From: Pseudomonadales bacterium | GTDB lineage: Bacteria; Pseudomonadota; Gammaproteobacteria; Pseudomonadales; Ketobacteraceae | Assembly (NCBI GenBank): GCA_002708905.1 | Contig: PAPM01000025.1 | Location: forward strand, 186,001 to 250,000 | Length of the DNA stretch: 64,000 bases | Direction of reading: 5' to 3' | Shown here: piece by piece, positions 8,395 to 15,735 of the stretch | Numbering within the stretch: position 1 is the stretch's first letter | Layout: each line of letters begins with the position of its first letter | The notes under the pieces: generated by a model | Database searches by the model: none | Told to the model about the DNA's origin: nothing | The model's input: the letters and a program-made list of their open reading frames with translations, nothing else | Position numbers and translations under genes: made by a program

Positions 8395-10995
8395 ATGTTG
8401 TTGAAGACCAAGTTCTACGCACCCCCGATTCGGGACGATGCCATTCTCAGGCAACGCCTGTTGATGCGCCTGGGGCAACCGGCCAAAGGCCAGCTGACCC
8501 TGTTTCACGCTCCCGCAGGTTACGGCAAAACCACACTCGCCAAACAGTGGCTGGACACCCTGGGTTGCTCCCATTCCTGGCTGTCCCTGGATTACCAGGA
8601 TAACGACCCCCAGCGCTTCTGGCGCTATGTGAGTTTCGCCCTGGACCGTCCCCTGCCGCAGGATGAACAGAAACTCCCCCCGGAGGATCACATTGTCCGC
8701 CTGCTCAACCACTGGCAGCAAATGGACGACAGCGTGCTGCAGGTACTGGTGATGGACGATTTTCACTGTATCCAGGATGATGCGGTGCTGGAACAGGTGA
8801 GCTGGTTTCTGGACCGGCTCCCACCCAGCCTGCATGTGGTGATCACGTCCCGCAGCCAGCCACTGATTCATATTCCGCGCCGCCGGGTGCAGCAGAAACT
8901 TACCGAGATCACAGCGCAGGAGCTTTGTTTTCGGTCCGCCGAGACGCGCCAGTTTCTGGAGAACACCCTGCATCTGCAGCTGGATAATCACAGCATTAAC
9001 GTTCTGCATAACCAGACTGAAGGCTGGGCCGCCGCCCTGCAACTGGCCGGCTTATCCATCAAAAGCGGAGATCAGCCAACCAGCCAGTTGATGGAGCGCA
9101 AACACGACCAATCCATGATGGATTATCTGGCTGAGGAAGTGCTGGCGGGACAGCCTGAATACATCCGGCAGTTCCTGATGCATGTCACCCAGATCCGGCG
9201 CTTCAGCTTGCCCCTCTGTGAGTATGCTCTGGCGGAGCTACCGGAGTGCCCGGTGAAAGACAGCCTGGAGCATCTGAAGAAGCACAACCTGTTCCTGATT
9301 CCCCTGGACGCAAGCGGGACCTGGTTTCGCTTCCATGACCTGTTCCGGGAAAACATCCAGAACCTGGCACGCCAGTTAATCCCGGACTCCCTTAAGATTT
9401 TTCTGCACCAGGCAGCTCAGTGGTATGTCCAGGAGGGGGATGACGAGGAAGCCATCTACTGCTTGCTGCAGGCACAGTTATGGGATGAAGCCGCCAGCCT
9501 GATCGAAGAACTGGGCGTATCCCGTATGCTTGCCGGCAAGAACGAGTCCCTGAACTGGTGGCTGAGCCGTCTGCCATCGCAGGTGGTAACGCAGCGTCCC
9601 AAACTGGCGCTGGCCAAAGCCTGGACCCTGTTCTGCACCGAACGCGTGGTGGAAGCAGAGCCCTATCTGGACCAGGCAGATCGCTCACTTCAAGGCCAGG
9701 ATCAGGAAGCGCTGCGTACGCAGATATTCCTGTTCCGGGCGCACATTGCCCGTTTCCGCGGCCAGGATGAAGCAGCAGCCCACTGGTCGGAGCTGGCCAT
9801 GGAGCACTCCACCAACAAACAGCATCAATTTAATGCGGTTACCCTGTTTGCCATGGGGTTGGAACAATTCCAGAGTGGTCAACAGCAGTCGGCCCGCGCC
9901 TATCTGGAACAATCACTGGAAGCGTCTTACACGGAAGAAAATTACTTTTGCGCGCTCTCCGTTTCGGTCCTGTTGTCCCATGTGTATTTCCAGTGTGGCT
10001 TCACCCCAAGAGCGCTTTTGCTGTTGGATCAGGTACGCGCCTGGATCAAAAGCAATGGTGAATGTGAAGACCAGCTCGATCGCTGGCAGAACATTATGTA
10101 CTTCACCATCTATCATGAAACCCGGCAGCCGGACAAAGCACGGCAAGCCATAGAACCGTTATTACAGCACCAGCGGGAAGGGGCTGAAAACGGTCACAGC
10201 GCGCTGATCAATCTGATGCGTTCGGTATTGAATGCCAACCAGGAAAACTGGGAAGAAGCGTTGCAACTGACGCAATCCGCCGCCAACCAAATGGCCCAGG
10301 ATCAGAGTCACTGGTCGGCCATGTCTCCGAATGCCGAAATGATCCATGCCAACATTATGTTGCTGCAGGGCAAGCACGAGCAGGCGTTGGCATGGTCCCG
10401 GAAACAAGAAGCAACCTTGTGCGGCAACCGCCGTTACAGCAACGAAGAGGACCGCATTGTGCTGGCGCGTTGCCTGGCACTGGACAACCGGCGTGACGAC
10501 GCGCTGCGGGAACTTGAAATCGTCATTGACGAAGCCACCCGTCATGGCCGGGTGATCAACAAAGTGCGCGCCCTGCTGGCTGTCGCGATGGTCCATTGTC
10601 ATTGTGGAGAAATCGATACCGCAGCCAACGTTCTGCTGGATGCCATTGAAGCCATCGACGGCGCCGCTTATTACCAAATGCTGTTTGACGGGCGCCATTT
10701 CCTGCAGCCGGCGTTGCTGCATCTAAAGGAGCAAGGGCGTCAAGGCTGGTGGCAGGAGGCGATTCTGGAACAACCGCCTGCGAACACGTCGGCCCTGCCG
10801 GAACCTCTGACCAGTCGCGAGCTGGAAGTGTTAAACCTGATTGCGGTAGGGCATAGAAACCAGGCCATTGCGGACACACTTCATATCGCCCTCACCACCA
10901 CCAAAGCCCATATTCGAAATATTTATGAAAAGATGGCCGTGGGCAGCCGCACCCAGGCCGTGGCCAAAGGGCGCGAACTGGGGCTGATCAGCTGA
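8395..10995 (+). CDS. MalT/AlkS-like ATP-dependent LuxR-family transcriptional activator
   Basis: The 866-residue protein has the plan of large STAND activators. The N-terminal NTPase has a P-loop at residues 39-47 (APAGYGKTT) and a Walker B-like VLVMDDFHCI near 120. A winged-helix region follows, then a long array of TPR-like helical repeats (about 350-780). A C-terminal LuxR helix-turn-helix (TSRELEVLNLIAVGHRNQAIA, then TTTKAHIRNIYEKM) ends the chain. Such proteins bind an inducer and ATP, oligomerise and activate promoters; known examples are MalT (maltotriose) and AlkS (alkanes). It stands alone at the left edge of the steroid island and converges on the 5-alpha-reductase operon. Its inducer and targets are unknown, and a link to steroids or alkanes is inference from position. 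Confidence 0.88.
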   Translation: MLLKTKFYAPPIRDDAILRQRLLMRLGQPAKGQLTLFHAPAGYGKTTLAKQWLDTLGCSHSWLSLDYQDNDPQRFWRYVSFALDRPLPQDEQKLPPEDHIVRLLNHWQQMDDSVLQVLVMDDFHCIQDDAVLEQVSWFLDRLPPSLHVVITSRSQPLIHIPRRRVQQKLTEITAQELCFRSAETRQFLENTLHLQLDNHSINVLHNQTEGWAAALQLAGLSIKSGDQPTSQLMERKHDQSMMDYLAEEVLAGQPEYIRQFLMHVTQIRRFSLPLCEYALAELPECPVKDSLEHLKKHNLFLIPLDASGTWFRFHDLFRENIQNLARQLIPDSLKIFLHQAAQWYVQEGDDEEAIYCLLQAQLWDEAASLIEELGVSRMLAGKNESLNWWLSRLPSQVVTQRPKLALAKAWTLFCTERVVEAEPYLDQADRSLQGQDQEALRTQIFLFRAHIARFRGQDEAAAHWSELAMEHSTNKQHQFNAVTLFAMGLEQFQSGQQQSARAYLEQSLEASYTEENYFCALSVSVLLSHVYFQCGFTPRALLLLDQVRAWIKSNGECEDQLDRWQNIMYFTIYHETRQPDKARQAIEPLLQHQREGAENGHSALINLMRSVLNANQENWEEALQLTQSAANQMAQDQSHWSAMSPNAEMIHANIMLLQGKHEQALAWSRKQEATLCGNRRYSNEEDRIVLARCLALDNRRDDALRELEIVIDEATRHGRVINKVRALLAVAMVHCHCGEIDTAANVLLDAIEAIDGAAYYQMLFDGRHFLQPALLHLKEQGRQGWWQEAILEQPPANTSALPEPLTSRELEVLNLIAVGHRNQAIADTLHIALTTTKAHIRNIYEKMAVGSRTQAVAKGRELGLIS

Positions 10996-11019
10996 GTTTC
11001 TCACCAGGCAAATCAGGCA

Positions 11020-11784
11020 CTACAGGATATAGGGAATGACCGCCCGGCGATTCTTCGGATACTCGCTGAATGTTTCCTGGTACCAACGGTGATTGGCCAA
11101 CGCTCGGGGTACCAGGTTGGCCATGGTGAACACCACAAACGACAAACCGGCCAGAGACCAGCTGGCCAGGGCGAATCCGCTCCAGGTAATGATCTCCCCC
11201 AAATAGTTGGGCATGGACACCCAACGGAAACCAAACCCATAAGGTATCTGGTATTCACCCGGGTTACTCTTGCGCAACTCCCGTAGCATGCGGTCAGACT
11301 TCTTATTCAGGTAATAGCCGAAACCAAACAGGGCGACTCCAATTATAAATCTCGGGTCAGTTAGCCATTCCCGATTAAGGTGTTCCCCGTAATGAGAAAT
11401 ATAGGTGCCGTTCAGGTAGCCGTTGATACCGCAATACAGGGAGCCCAGGGCAATCACCAACAAGGTGGTGCGCGCACCGGGTTTGACTTTGATCTGAAAC
11501 GGATAGAGAAAGGATCGGTGCATATAGTGCAACTGCCACATCAGCAACAGGATCAGCGGCACCAGTTCGAATGCCCTGGCACCAGTGAAGTAACAATAAA
11601 AAAACACCAGGCTGGCAGGCGATTCCATTAACACCCAGCCCAGCCGCACCGGAATGGTCGGACCCCAGCCGCTGCTTTGATGACGGCCGTAGGGAGCATT
11701 GACGAACAGCAACAGCAGCACGGTTATCGCGGCGCTGGCGAACACACCGATCAGCAAAGCATTAAAGACAACGTTCTCTGTCAT
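11020..11784 (-). CDS. steroid 5-alpha-reductase family membrane protein (3-oxo-5-alpha-steroid 4-dehydrogenase-like)
   Basis: A 254-residue polytopic membrane protein with about six hydrophobic segments. The C-terminal third has the 5-alpha-reductase signature: IPYGFGFRWVSMPNYLGEI, then a tryptophan-rich helix, TMANLVPRALANHRWY, and a short basic tail. Enzymes of this family use NADPH to reduce the 4-ene of 3-keto-4-ene steroids to 5-alpha-dihydro forms. The start overlaps the preceding gene's stop by four bases (ATGA), so the two are translationally coupled and follow kshA. This points to a steroid role: either reducing a 4-ene-3-one or acting on another 3-oxo-4-ene substrate. The direction of the reaction in vivo is not certain. 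Confidence 0.85.
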   Translation of the reverse strand: MTENVVFNALLIGVFASAAITVLLLLFVNAPYGRHQSSGWGPTIPVRLGWVLMESPASLVFFYCYFTGARAFELVPLILLLMWQLHYMHRSFLYPFQIKVKPGARTTLLVIALGSLYCGINGYLNGTYISHYGEHLNREWLTDPRFIIGVALFGFGYYLNKKSDRMLRELRKSNPGEYQIPYGFGFRWVSMPNYLGEIITWSGFALASWSLAGLSFVVFTMANLVPRALANHRWYQETFSEYPKNRRAVIPYIL

Positions 11785-12227
11785 GATCTGGCCGCTCGCT
11801 GCAACACAATGGCAATCAGGGTAAAGACGGTGAATTCACCAATGGGCAGCGCCAACAGTTCCTGAAACGGCCCATGGGGAAACATGCTCGTTCCCAACCG
11901 CATCAGCGCCAGCATCCACATCCCGAGGGCAGAGGCTCGCAACAACGACTGTCGGCTAACGCCCCGACCATCAAACTGGCTGATAATTTTACCCCACACC
12001 ATAAACGCAGCGCCGGCTGTCGCCAGACTGTAGAAAACCATACCGGGCTCAATCAACCCAGCCAGTTGCAACGCCGCTTTGTTTTGGAACAACTCCGGCA
12101 TAGGCAGATAGACCAGGTAGGTCACCCACAAACCGACACCCAATATCTTTAAGGTCAAAGCAAAAATCTTGAAACCAGGGGAAGTCATCGACTGCCCCTG
12201 GTTTGCGCTGGATACAATGGAATTCAT
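11781..12227 (-). CDS. small membrane protein in the kshA operon
   Basis: A 148-residue protein with four hydrophobic helices (starting at about residues 21, 53, 89 and 123). I do not recognise a family. It lies between kshA, whose stop is 10 bp upstream, and the 5-alpha-reductase homologue, whose start it overlaps by four bases. All three genes are therefore one transcript. Two starts are plausible, ATG 12227 and ATG 12188, the latter behind a strong AGGGGC. A partner for the membrane-bound reductase or a steroid-handling membrane protein are possible roles, from context only. Confidence 0.7.
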   Translation of the reverse strand: MNSIVSSANQGQSMTSPGFKIFALTLKILGVGLWVTYLVYLPMPELFQNKAALQLAGLIEPGMVFYSLATAGAAFMVWGKIISQFDGRGVSRQSLLRASALGMWMLALMRLGTSMFPHGPFQELLALPIGEFTVFTLIAIVLQRAARS

Positions 12228-12237
12228 GCGGCCCGCC

Positions 12238-13341
12238 TTATGCTTCCAGCGCTACGTTTCCGCCCGCTTCGGTTACTGACGGCTCTGCCATTTTTTGTTC
12301 CGGAATCGGATTAAAGGCATCCACCGAATAGGTTTTCTTCTCGTTCCAGGTATCCGGCACGTCGGCAATGTCCACATAGAACTGGTTATACCACTGACGC
12401 AATTTATGGATGGGGCCGTCACCATCACACAACACCGGATTGTCCACCCGCACCTTGGTATGCCAGAACTGCACGTCCTCAAAGAACGCTTGTTGGGTCA
12501 ACTCTACGTAACCTTTTACCATGGCATCGCTATCCGCCTGACTCATACCAGGAAACAGTTTCACCATCACACCGAAACGCAGATCAAAACTTTCTGTGGA
12601 GGTGGGGATATGGCTCACCAGCAATTTGGAATGCACCGGCACACCGTTCATCTCACCACTCATCTCCGTGATCATGTACGCCGGACCATAGTAAGTGGCT
12701 GTCGTGGTCAGGATGGAATCCCCGGCCAAGCGCGGGCTTTTACCTTCCATATGCTGTACACACATGTGTTTGTGGAAGGTGTTTTCAAACTTGAGCGCTG
12801 CGGACGCGTGCACCGGGCCGAAGTGCGCCTTGTCTGCCATGTTGTCCACCAGCTCACGGCAATTGGTTTCAATGGGGATCAACACCACTTCCCAATCCGA
12901 CCACTCTCCATTGCCATACTCTTCAATCACCGGTGGCAGTTGGTCCTGAATAGGCAGATTGTGTTCGGGGTCATGGTAAACGTAAGCCAGGCCGTTACGT
13001 TCCAACGTCGGCCAGGGCTTGATGCAGGCCTTGGCCGGAATTTTTTTGGCGTAGGGAATATCATCACACACACCATCCTCTCCCCAACGCCAGGCATGCA
13101 TGGCACAACGGATGGAATTGCCTTCTACATAACCCTGGGAAAGATCCGCGCCCATATGAGGACAGTAGCCATCCAGCACGATTAGCTGGTTATCCTGGCC
13201 CCGATAGGCCACCAGCTTGCTGCCAAAATAATTCAATGAAACCGGCTTGCTTGTATAGTCTTCAGCCTTACCCAGGCAATACCAGCCACGGGCATAACGT
13301 TCTTCCACCGGGGCTGCCTCAATTTTTGCGTACTTGCTCAT
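12238..13341 (-). CDS. kshA: 3-ketosteroid 9-alpha-monooxygenase oxygenase component, KshA-like Rieske protein
   Basis: The 367-residue protein is a Rieske non-haem iron oxygenase. The [2Fe-2S] ligands are C60, H62, C79 and H82 (CPHMGAD, then RCAMHAW). The mononuclear iron motif begins at N160 (NCRELVDNMADKAHFGPVH), with H173 and H178 as iron ligands. KshA hydroxylates C9 of androsta-1,4-diene-3,17-dione or related CoA thioesters. Together with 1,2-dehydrogenation this opens ring B to give the 9,10-seco phenol. Length and motifs fit KshA better than ring-hydroxylating dioxygenases. A textbook GAGGAG site precedes ATG 13341. The reductase partner KshB is not in the window. The gene is divergent from the ketosteroid isomerase across a 200-bp region with two operator-like palindromes. 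Confidence 0.88.
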   Translation of the reverse strand: MSKYAKIEAAPVEERYARGWYCLGKAEDYTSKPVSLNYFGSKLVAYRGQDNQLIVLDGYCPHMGADLSQGYVEGNSIRCAMHAWRWGEDGVCDDIPYAKKIPAKACIKPWPTLERNGLAYVYHDPEHNLPIQDQLPPVIEEYGNGEWSDWEVVLIPIETNCRELVDNMADKAHFGPVHASAALKFENTFHKHMCVQHMEGKSPRLAGDSILTTTATYYGPAYMITEMSGEMNGVPVHSKLLVSHIPTSTESFDLRFGVMVKLFPGMSQADSDAMVKGYVELTQQAFFEDVQFWHTKVRVDNPVLCDGDGPIHKLRQWYNQFYVDIADVPDTWNEKKTYSVDAFNPIPEQKMAEPSVTEAGGNVALEA

Positions 13342-13410
13342 GATTCTCTCCTCTGGGCGCTTTTTTATTGTGATGTGTACGACACAAGAGCCACTATAAC
13401 TCGATAATAA

Positions 13411-13437
13411 AATTAAGTATACACCGTATACTTAATT
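13411..13437. promoter_or_regulatory. perfect 27-bp palindrome, candidate operator in the kshA/ksi divergent promoter
   Basis: The arm AATTAAGTATAC (13411-13422), a 3-bp spacer ACC and its exact reverse complement GTATACTTAATT (13426-13437) form a perfect dyad. It lies 70 bp upstream of the kshA start and 104 bp upstream of the isomerase start. Size and symmetry suit a dimeric TetR-type repressor. It is different from the 21-bp dyad at 13482. Confidence 0.7.
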
Positions 13438-13481
13438 GCCTGAAATTCCCTGAGGTCTTAACGCTATCAACGCCCTTGTAA

Positions 13482-13502
13482 TTTTGCAAGCATAATGCAA
13501 AT
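13482..13502. promoter_or_regulatory. copy 1 of a shared 21-bp dyad, TTTTGCA-N7-TGCAAAT
   Basis: TTTTGCA-AGCATAA-TGCAAAT, ending 39 bp before the isomerase ATG. The same arrangement recurs at 17591 and 19417 in front of other steroid-island genes, so it is a probable binding site for one local regulator. Confidence 0.7.
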
Positions 13503-13541
13503 ATACCTTCATAATAACAATCAGATTACAGAGGACAGACC

Positions 13542-13898
13542 ATGACCGATGCAGCCCACATGAAGCAAACCGTTGAAAATTATATGAAAGCGGTCAGTAC
13601 CGTCGACCTGGATCTGATCCGGGACATCTATGCGGACAACGCCACCGTGGAAGACCCAGTGGGTTCTGAACCCCATGAAGGGATTGAGGCTATTTTGAAA
13701 TTCTACGGCGCCATGAAGGGCATGGGCGTGCAGCTGGAACTCACAGGGAATCCGCGCTGTGCGGCAAATGCTGTGGCGTTTCCGTTCCAGGCCAAGATCG
13801 GCCCGATCACCATGGAAATCATTGATGTGTTTGAGTTTGATGCCGATGGCAAAGTGATTTCGATGCGGGCTTATTGGGGGCCGGAAAACCGGTCTTGA
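13542..13898 (+). CDS. ksi: steroid delta-5-3-ketosteroid isomerase
   Basis: The 118-residue protein has the NTF2-like cone fold of ketosteroid isomerases. The active-site residues sit at or near the positions used in the Comamonas enzyme: Y14 (VENY), D38 (ATVEDPVGSEP) and D95 (MEIID), the last shifted by a short deletion. It moves the C5-C6 double bond of 3-oxo-5-ene steroids to C4-C5 through a dienolate, feeding 4-ene-3-ones to KstD and KshA. The gene is divergent from kshA and preceded by the 21-bp dyad. A long-stem intergenic element follows it, before the convergent SDR gene. Confidence 0.93.
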   Translation: MTDAAHMKQTVENYMKAVSTVDLDLIRDIYADNATVEDPVGSEPHEGIEAILKFYGAMKGMGVQLELTGNPRCAANAVAFPFQAKIGPITMEIIDVFEFDADGKVISMRAYWGPENRS

Positions 13899-13939
13899 TT
13901 TACCTACTACTTAATTATAATTGGGATGGCCAGATGCAA

Positions 13940-14121
13940 AGCGCAGGAGGGGCTCTGCTTTCTGGACATTCTCACGCCGCCGAGCATCGCAAAATCAAAC
14001 GGATACAGGCAACGGCTGTCTGAGCGCGTAGCGCGAGTTTCGTTGCCGCCGTTTGATTTGAGAAGCGCAGGGAAGCCGCAGGCCAAGTGTCATGACCAGA
14101 AAGCAGAGCCCCTCCTGCGCT
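13940..14121. repeat. structured intergenic element, copy A
   Basis: A 182-bp element bounded by perfect 26-bp inverted repeats (13940-13965 and 14096-14121). Inside are an 11-bp stem (13992-14002 with 14049-14059), a 6-bp stem GGCAAC/GTTGCC (14008-14013 with 14042-14047) and a tip hairpin GCGC-GTA-GCGC (14024-14034). The core matches the element at 44214 in order and in invariant segments such as ACGGCTGTCTGAG and GCCGCAGGCCAAGTGTCATGA. The stem sequences differ. It lies between two convergent genes, so it could also end transcription from both sides. Confidence 0.85.
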
Positions 14122-14134
14122 GACGACGCAATCA

Positions 14135-14890
14135 CTACATCGCTGACCGTGAACCACCATCAATAAAGATATCTTCCCCATTGATGTAGCTGGCTTCACT
14201 GGATCCCAAAAATGCCACCAACGCCGCCACTTCTTCCGGCTGCCCCTGTCGGCTCAGGGGATACAGATTGGCCAGCAGACGCTTGTTAATATTTTCCGGG
14301 AAACGAATATTTTTCACCAACGGCGTCGCGATACCACCAGGGCACACCACATTGGCACGAATACCATCGGCTTCAAATTCCTGCGCCATACATTTGGTAA
14401 TGGCCGCCACTGCCGCTTTCGATGCGCAATAAGCCGTTTGATAAGCGGTCATCACCTTTGCATTCAAGGAGGCAAAATTAATGATATTGCCCTTGGTTTT
14501 GCGCAGATGAGGAATGGCTTCCCGACAGATGATGAAGGTGCTGTTTAAATTGATATTCATGATGCGATTGAAGATGTCGGACGTCAGCTCTTCCAGGTGA
14601 TAGAACCCGGCAATCCCGGCCGCATTCACCACCACGTCCAACTGGCCAAAGGTATCCACGGCACTTTGTACCAACGCTTTGCAGGATTCTTCTTCCATGG
14701 CATTGAAGGTCACCGCGCGACACACACCACCGGCGGCATCAATCTCTGCGGCTGTAGCCTGATTGCCCTCTTCATTCACATCCCCCAATACCACCTTGGC
14801 GCCTTCTTCCGCCAGTCGAATGGCGGCTGCCTTACCCATGCCGGAAGCAGTTCCGGTTACCAATACGACCTTGTCTTCATAGCGTTTCAT
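14135..14890 (-). CDS. short-chain dehydrogenase/reductase (candidate hydroxysteroid dehydrogenase)
   Basis: The 251-residue product is a classical SDR. It has the cofactor loop TGTASGMG (residues 12-19), NAAG in the middle, the catalytic serine in NFASLNA, YCASK as the YxxxK motif and PGG after it. Such enzymes oxidise or reduce secondary alcohols with NAD(H) or NADP(H). Between the isomerase and the KstD-family gene, a 3-beta/3-alpha- or 17-beta-hydroxysteroid dehydrogenase is likely, but SDR substrates cannot be read from sequence. It probably follows the next SDR gene in one transcript. Confidence 0.8.
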   Translation of the reverse strand: MKRYEDKVVLVTGTASGMGKAAAIRLAEEGAKVVLGDVNEEGNQATAAEIDAAGGVCRAVTFNAMEEESCKALVQSAVDTFGQLDVVVNAAGIAGFYHLEELTSDIFNRIMNINLNSTFIICREAIPHLRKTKGNIINFASLNAKVMTAYQTAYCASKAAVAAITKCMAQEFEADGIRANVVCPGGIATPLVKNIRFPENINKRLLANLYPLSRQGQPEEVAALVAFLGSSEASYINGEDIFIDGGSRSAM

Positions 14891-14928
14891 TTTTGTTTTA
14901 CTCCAATATTCGCATGATTAAACTGCAA

Positions 14929-15705
14929 TTAAACCGCGTAGCCACCGTCAACAAACAACAACTGCCCGGTCACATATTTGGATCGGTTGGACGCGAAGAA
15001 TGCGGCGGCTTCGGCGATGTCTTCCGGTTGACCAAAATGCTTGATGGGCAAGGTCGCCAACACGGCTTCCTTCCAGGCCGCATCGAATACACCTTCGGCT
15101 TCCAGGCGTTTGAAAATGCCGGTTTCGATCACACCCACGGCGACGCTGTTGGCACGAATGCCGTGCACGCCTTCTTCTTTTGCCAGATACTGTACCAATG
15201 CTTCATTGGCTGCTTTGGGTGCTACCGATAATACATCCCGCGGTGGTGTGCGGCCCAATCCGGCTGAAGAAATGTGTACCAACGAACCACCTCCATGGCT
15301 GCGGAAGTGGGGAATAATATTCTTCACAATACGAAAGAATCCGTTCAAGTCCCCTTCAATCACTTCTTCCCATTGTTCATCGGTCACTTCGGCAAGAAAA
15401 GGCTGCTTGATATCGGAGCCCGCTGCCACCACCACACTGTGCAAACGGCCATGGCGGTCGGTAGCATCCTGTATAGCGGATTGAATCTGTTCCTTACTGG
15501 CAATGTCCACCTGATGGATGGTGCACTTCACCCCCAGCTCAGCGATGGTGGCCGCGGCCTGTTCCGCCCGTTCCCTGTTGGAACGATAGGTGATGGCCAC
15601 ATCACTGCCGCCCTGGGCGATGCGAGTGGCAATCGCTGCACCGATACCACCACTGCCACCGAATACCAGACTGGCGCCGTTATCGAATTCTGCCGTTAGA
15701 GTCAT
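14929..15705 (-). CDS. SDR-family protein with Ser in place of the catalytic Tyr
   Basis: A 258-residue Rossmann-fold SDR with the cofactor loop GGSGGIG, VVAAGSD in place of the usual NNAG, and the family C-terminus (GQLLFVDGGYAV). At the YxxxK position the chain reads SVAPK; the codon is TCG, so serine replaces the proton-donating tyrosine, while the lysine and the upstream HISSAG serines are kept. Either catalysis is altered or the protein has another role, such as binding or reduction of an activated substrate. It lies in a three-gene minus-strand run (KstD-like, this gene, SDR) in the steroid island. A clear AGAGGACAGG site precedes ATG 15705. Confidence 0.8.
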   Translation of the reverse strand: MTLTAEFDNGASLVFGGSGGIGAAIATRIAQGGSDVAITYRSNRERAEQAAATIAELGVKCTIHQVDIASKEQIQSAIQDATDRHGRLHSVVVAAGSDIKQPFLAEVTDEQWEEVIEGDLNGFFRIVKNIIPHFRSHGGGSLVHISSAGLGRTPPRDVLSVAPKAANEALVQYLAKEEGVHGIRANSVAVGVIETGIFKRLEAEGVFDAAWKEAVLATLPIKHFGQPEDIAEAAAFFASNRSKYVTGQLLFVDGGYAV

Positions 15706-15735
15706 GTCCCTGTCCTCTTTATTCTTGTCTCATTA

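Noticed and set aside
12295-13185. Long plus-strand frame across kshA
   Set aside because: Antisense shadow of kshA, with a composition typical of such shadows and no motif.
13940-14121. Element A as an integron attC site
   Set aside because: It lacks the GTTRRRY core-site sequences, has perfect rather than imperfect arms, and no integrase or cassette array is nearby.
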